A stretch of 13,081 bases of DNA from Conidiobolus incongruus B7586. Lineage: Eukaryota > Entomophthoromycota > Entomophthoromycetes > Entomophthorales > Conidiobolaceae. Location of the stretch: positions 1 through 13,081 of the forward strand of contig JNEM01010930.1 of assembly GCA_000697335.1 (NCBI GenBank). The letters are read 5' to 3'. Below are positions 9,770 through 13,081 of this stretch, one piece after another. The notes beneath the pieces are model-generated. The model was not told where the DNA came from and did not search any database. It saw nothing but the letters and a program-made list of their open reading frames with translations. The position numbers were made by a program, and so were the translations under genes. Numbering within the stretch: the first letter of the stretch is position 1; every line of letters starts with the position of its first letter.

Positions 9770-10100
9770 ATTATACAATTACAAGATGGCCTTGCGCTTC
9801 AATTACAAAATTTTTAGCAATATCATCTTTTCTTACTATATATCAAATTCACCTAAAAAACTCAGTTTCTGATATTATTAACCATTTTTCTTATAATTAC
9901 ATATATCCTTAATATTAGTCTTTCTCTTAAAACTCCATATTCTTCAAGAGTACTCTTGTGCAAACTAATTTCAAATAATTTAAAATTTGATATGCATTAT
10001 TATTATTATTATTATTAACAATATCATTACAATTCATTCATTTTTAATCACTACCAGCATAAAAAAGAGACCAACCAGTTGCTAAATAATTAAAAAAATA
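9770..10100 (-). other. Possible minus-strand gene relic, unrecognised
   Basis: Minus-strand frame 9865-9996 is open for 44 codons and contains LHKSTLEEYGVLRERLILRI. A nearby frame at about 9772-9836 contains VRKDDIAKNFVIEAQGHLVI. A GT-AG interval of 48 bases ending TTTTTTAG lies between them (about 9854-9901), which could be a small intron, but joining there does not bring the two blocks into one frame. About 10050-10080 gives TGWSLFYAGSD just after an ATTATTTAG acceptor-like sequence. The pieces look like protein but I cannot name a family; decay or chance are both possible. Confidence 0.22.
9996..10016. repeat. (ATT)7 microsatellite
   Basis: Seven perfect ATT units. On the minus strand it reads as AAT and would give a short Asn run in one frame of the possible relic at 9770-10100. 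Confidence 0.9.
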
Positions 10101-10391
10101 AAGAAATGTATATTCATTAATAAATTGTTATATATTTTATTTATACTAAGATATCCATCAAAAAAAATCAAGATTACATTATTGTTTTTTAGAAAAAGTC
10201 ACTCAATTTAGTTAAAAAAACCAGTAAATGAAATATTAACTTAATTTAGAAAATATAGATGATATTTCCTTTTTTTATTATATCTCTCAAACTCAGCTTG
10301 TTTTTAATCATTGATTATTTAATACAAATTTATCCATAACTCAATTTCAATTGAAAAACTGTAAAAAGATCCTTGATTAATGATTCTAAAA
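10101..10391. other. AT-rich spacer upstream of the GNAT pseudogene
   Basis: Would hold the promoter of the dead gene. No convincing TATA box or other site stands out from the AT background. Confidence 0.5.
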
Positions 10392-11001
10392 ATGACTAAA
10401 GATCACTTTTTTATAGCAGCTGTAGATGATAGTATCAATCCCGTTCTAAGATAGGGTGCATATCGTGTTCGTCACGAAGCTTTTGTCATTGAGAGAGATG
10501 TGGATCCCAATCACGAAAGAGATGTGTGAGTATATTAATATGACTGCTATTTAATTGTATTCATGTTTCTTTTAACTACAAAATAAATTGGATGATGAAC
10601 CTCTCCATGAGGTTGCAGTTCATGCTAATGAGGTCAACTTTAACTTGGTTGAGCAGGTCCCAATCTTAGATCAAGTTAGATTAGATGATATTGTTGCAGC
10701 CTCCCGTCTTATTTCCTCCGAACAACCTAGATTGTATAAGGTAGGACGCGTAGCAGCCGCGAAAGAGTACAGAAGATCTAGACCAGGAGGCAAAATCATG
10801 GTTGGAATTGAAGAGGAAGCTACAAAGAGATAAGATGTAGGCGCCTTCTACCTATCAGGAATGGCTGAAGTAGAATATTTCTATTTGAAATTGGGATATT
10901 TCACTATTCCCGACTCTCATCACATTGGTCAAAATATTGATCATATCAAAATGATTAAATCATTGGATGACTATGAGAAACAAAAAATTGGAACATTTTA
11001 A
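10392..11001 (+). pseudogene. GNAT-family N-acetyltransferase pseudogene
   Basis: Host gene relic. An intact version would transfer an acetyl group from acetyl-CoA to an amine; the substrate is unknown. First exon (10392-10523): ATG, then AYRVRHEAFVIERDVDPNHE, matching the GNAT N-terminal pattern iRheVFv-E-v---E-D. Second exon (10591-11001): DDEPLHEVAVH, VAASRLI, then YKVGRVAAAKEYRRSRPGGK, the beta4/motif A acetyl-CoA-binding segment, then IEEEA, FYLKLGYF (motif B) and DHIKM near the end. The joined length of about 180 codons is normal for the family. Defects: in-frame TAG at 10452, in-frame TAA at 10831, and no AG acceptor before the second exon (the bases there are AAATTG), although a donor-like GTGTGAG lies at 10524. 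Motif A has Arg where a Gly is usual. AATAAA at 11011 follows the stop. Codons remain G+C-richer than the flanks and the sequence is readable, so decay looks recent. A catalysed reaction cannot be assigned more narrowly. Confidence 0.8.
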
Positions 11002-11637
11002 CTGTTAGTTAATAAACAAATATCTCCTATTTGACTATTATTATGAATATTTCAATTAATTTAATGTTGGTATATCAAATGAAAATATATTTCACAATAT
11101 AAATAATTAAGTTTCATTTATTTATTATTGTAGTCAAACTGTAAAATTTAATTTTTGACTTTCAATACTCAACTTTAGCATTTGTTCATTTTGTCAAAAT
11201 TTTGCACTCGAAGATAAAAATATTTAAAAAATATCATTGTATATCAAGTTACTGACTTAATATCTAAGAATTTTGAAAATTTTGAATTTAAATTGACAAC
11301 TTTATAAATATTGATTCTGATTGTTGATATAAAGAAAAATTATTATATTGCTGTTTCATTGTCAATATTATATAATTATATAAAGCATCATTTATTTCAA
11401 CAAATTAAAAGGCTAAACTCTCAATTTATATTAATTTATAATTTTCAAATTAATCTATATTTATTTTTCAATTCCTAAGAACCTTACAATGTTATAATTA
11501 AATTTAAATAAATATAATTTTTAGGTATGATACATGGTGAAAAATAGATAGTATAATGAAGAGCTAATTAAATAATTCACATATAATAGAACTATATCTT
11601 CCTTGTAAATTAATCTAAATATTACCTTGAATTTGAA
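11002..11637. other. AT-rich spacer between the GNAT pseudogene and the transposon
   Basis: Contains a likely leftover polyadenylation signal, AATAAA at 11011-11016, and otherwise no feature. The last CpG in the window is at about 11209; the weak outer part of the inverted repeat may begin near 11585. Confidence 0.55.
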
Positions 11638-11727
11638 GAAATGGGAAATTTTTTAATTTCTGATTTTTCAGACATATTATTAGTTTGAAATAAATAAATA
11701 TATACAAAGTTAATAGGAAATTATATA

Positions 11728-11767
<40 letters not shown>

Positions 11768-11807
11768 ATTTTTTTGATTAAAAAATTAACTTTTTAAAAT
11801 TGGTTAT
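11638..11807 (+). repeat. Right copy of the inverted repeat (probable transposon 5' terminal region)
   Basis: Reverse-complement partner of bases 1-169. The outer block begins GAAATGGGAAAT (11638-11649) and stays about 90 % identical for some 70 bases; a TA run (11735-11764) follows, then a second matching block ending TTTAAAATTGGTTAT at 11807. Weaker similarity may extend left to about 11585. Because the transposase relic follows directly, this is most simply the transposon's 5' subterminal region. Confidence 0.75.
11735..11764. repeat. (TA)15 microsatellite inside the right inverted-repeat copy
   Basis: Fifteen TA units, two more than in the left copy, as expected from slippage after the two copies separated. 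Confidence 0.9.
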
Positions 11808-13081
11808 TTAATTTAATTATGTTTAAATTAAATAATGATTATCAAAAGTCTTTTATTTTAGTATTAATAAAACTTAACTATAAGCTTTTTAAAATTATTT
11901 AAAATTTACAAGCAACTTTTAATAATAAAGTATTATCTAAATCAACAATTTATTACTAGGTAAATTACTTTAAAAATAAAAGAGAAACTATCTAAAACCT
12001 GTTAAAATCTAAAAAACTAACTTCAACTATTATTTTTTCAATTGTTAATAGAGTGAAAAAATATATTAAAAAGCACTTTTTTATTTTAGCTAAAAAATTA
12101 TCTAAGTATTTTAATATTAGTTTTATAAGTATTTTATATATATTAAAGTTTAAACTTAAATTAATAAATAAAAATATAAAATAGATATCTTATAATTTAA
12201 CTAAAGCTTAAAAAAAGTTAGAGTAGTTATTATTAAATAAAACTTATTAAAATATTATTAGAAGCTTAAACTTTTATAGTAAATAATTATAATTGATGAA
12301 TCTTAAATCCCTATATATAATCTTTTATTAAAATATAAATCAAGATGTTAAATTAAGTTAAATCAACTTTTTCTATAAATCCATTTAAATAAATATTTTG
12401 TTAATAAGTGAATATTAATTATTATAATAGATTATAATAATATATGCTATTTTTATTTAGTTCCTGATAGAAAATTAATTAATAGTAAATTTTATATTGT
12501 TTTTTTAAATAAAATTATTTTTAATTAGTATTCTCAATATAATTTAAAAAAACTTATTATTTTGTATGATAATTGTAAAATTCATAAATCTAAAGCTGTA
12601 AAAAACTTTCTAATTAAAAATAACTAGAAAAAACTACTACATCTAGTATATTTTTTTAGATTATAACCTATATAATTATAATTACTTTAGGTAACTAAAA
12701 AACTAGCTTATAAGAAAGAAAATTTCTATAGGAAAATTTAATTGGTTTATAAAATATCAAATTTCAGTCTTTAATAAAAAAAATTATTTTTTAAGTATTA
12801 GATCTTTGTTAAAAGTATAGCAAAAACATTATTAATAATAAAAGAAACTATTAAATTTATATTATATATTAAAATATTTATTTATTTTCAATTGCAAAAA
12901 ATTCCCATTATTAAAAATACAAAGTAATAAGAAAATTATATTAAAATTATAATGTTTATAAAAGATATTTATATAATTATATATTAAATTAATATTTTTA
13001 GTCAAAAAAATTAAAGTGCTCTTAACTAAAAATAATAATGATAGTCAAGTCACTATTATATTTGAATATAATAATAAAATT

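Larger units (their letters stand above)
11638..13081 (+). mobile_element. Decayed Tc1/mariner-superfamily (DD34E) DNA transposon, running off the window
   Basis: Eroded cut-and-paste transposon. An N-terminal helix-turn-helix-like segment (about 11903-12181) includes VLSKSTIYY, the resolvase-like recognition pattern, and AKKLSKYFNIS further on. After a frame change the DDE domain follows: first Asp in IIIIDES at 12295; second Asp in DNCKIHKSKAVK at 12568, 91 codons later, the usual spacing; the third acidic position falls at 12673, exactly 34 codons beyond, in a stretch aligning with the YSPxLNPIE motif but now a TAA codon. VTKKLAYK follows. Many in-frame stops (TAG in place of the HTH Trp at 11957, TAA at 12625 and others) and at least one frameshift make it dead. 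Composition is about 15 % G+C with no CpG at all. The 5' end lies in the repeat beginning near 11638; the 3' end is outside. Tc1/IS630 kinship is clear, the precise family is not. Confidence 0.75.

Noticed and set aside
10588-10833. 81-codon plus-strand frame beginning at TTG as a stand-alone gene
   Set aside because: The frame is the middle part of the GNAT pseudogene. The TTG sits at the old splice acceptor and homology continues past the stop, so it is not an independent small protein.
1-13081. Mitochondrial origin because of the low G+C
   Set aside because: The Zn2Cys6 gene, the GNAT relic with an apparent spliceosomal-type intron, and a class II tRNA with Pol III signals are nuclear features; no mitochondrial gene was seen.
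1-13081. CRISPR array, LTR retroelement, rRNA or telomeric repeat
   Set aside because: No regularly spaced repeats, direct long terminal repeats, reverse-transcriptase motifs, rRNA cores or telomere-type arrays were found on reading both strands.

Overview
The window is about 13 kb of extremely AT-rich nuclear DNA (my estimate: roughly 20 % G+C overall), most likely from a fungus. The one convincing intact protein gene encodes a Zn2Cys6 binuclear-cluster DNA-binding domain, a class essentially confined to fungi. The tRNA-Leu gene is of the eukaryotic nuclear kind: A and B boxes, a T-run terminator and no encoded CCA. The very low G+C background and the KRGPK tail after the zinc cluster would suit an early-diverging fungus such as an Entomophthoromycotina (Conidiobolus-like) genome, but that placement is inference.

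Layout. Bases 1-169 and 11638-11807 are diverged inverted copies of one repeat, each containing a long TA run. The right copy leads into a badly decayed Tc1/mariner-type (DD34E) transposase that runs off the window end. The left copy points off the other end, so the simplest reading is two oppositely oriented transposon ends about 11.5 kb apart. Bases 210-5100 are AT-rich with a few islands of higher G+C (about 1140-1406, 1860-2052, 3121-3480, 4261-4960) that look like eroded coding sequence. Bases 5100-6030 are the richest island and carry the Zn2Cys6 gene on the minus strand, with its upstream region to about 6550. AT-rich DNA follows to about 8100. A second island (8101-9030) resembles a decayed middle-homology (fungal_trans) domain of a Zn2Cys6 regulator on the plus strand. 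The tRNA-Leu(AAG) gene lies at 9570-9651, a possible minus-strand gene relic at 9770-10100, and a GNAT acetyltransferase pseudogene at 10392-11001.

The genes do not form a pathway or an operon. The window reads as a low-gene-density, decaying region holding one probably expressed regulator-like gene, one tRNA, several host gene relics and transposon remnants. I found no convincing new multi-gene system. The most useful leads are the regulator that lacks its usual regulatory domain, the regulator-like relics nearby, and the inverted transposon ends with CpG-free decay.
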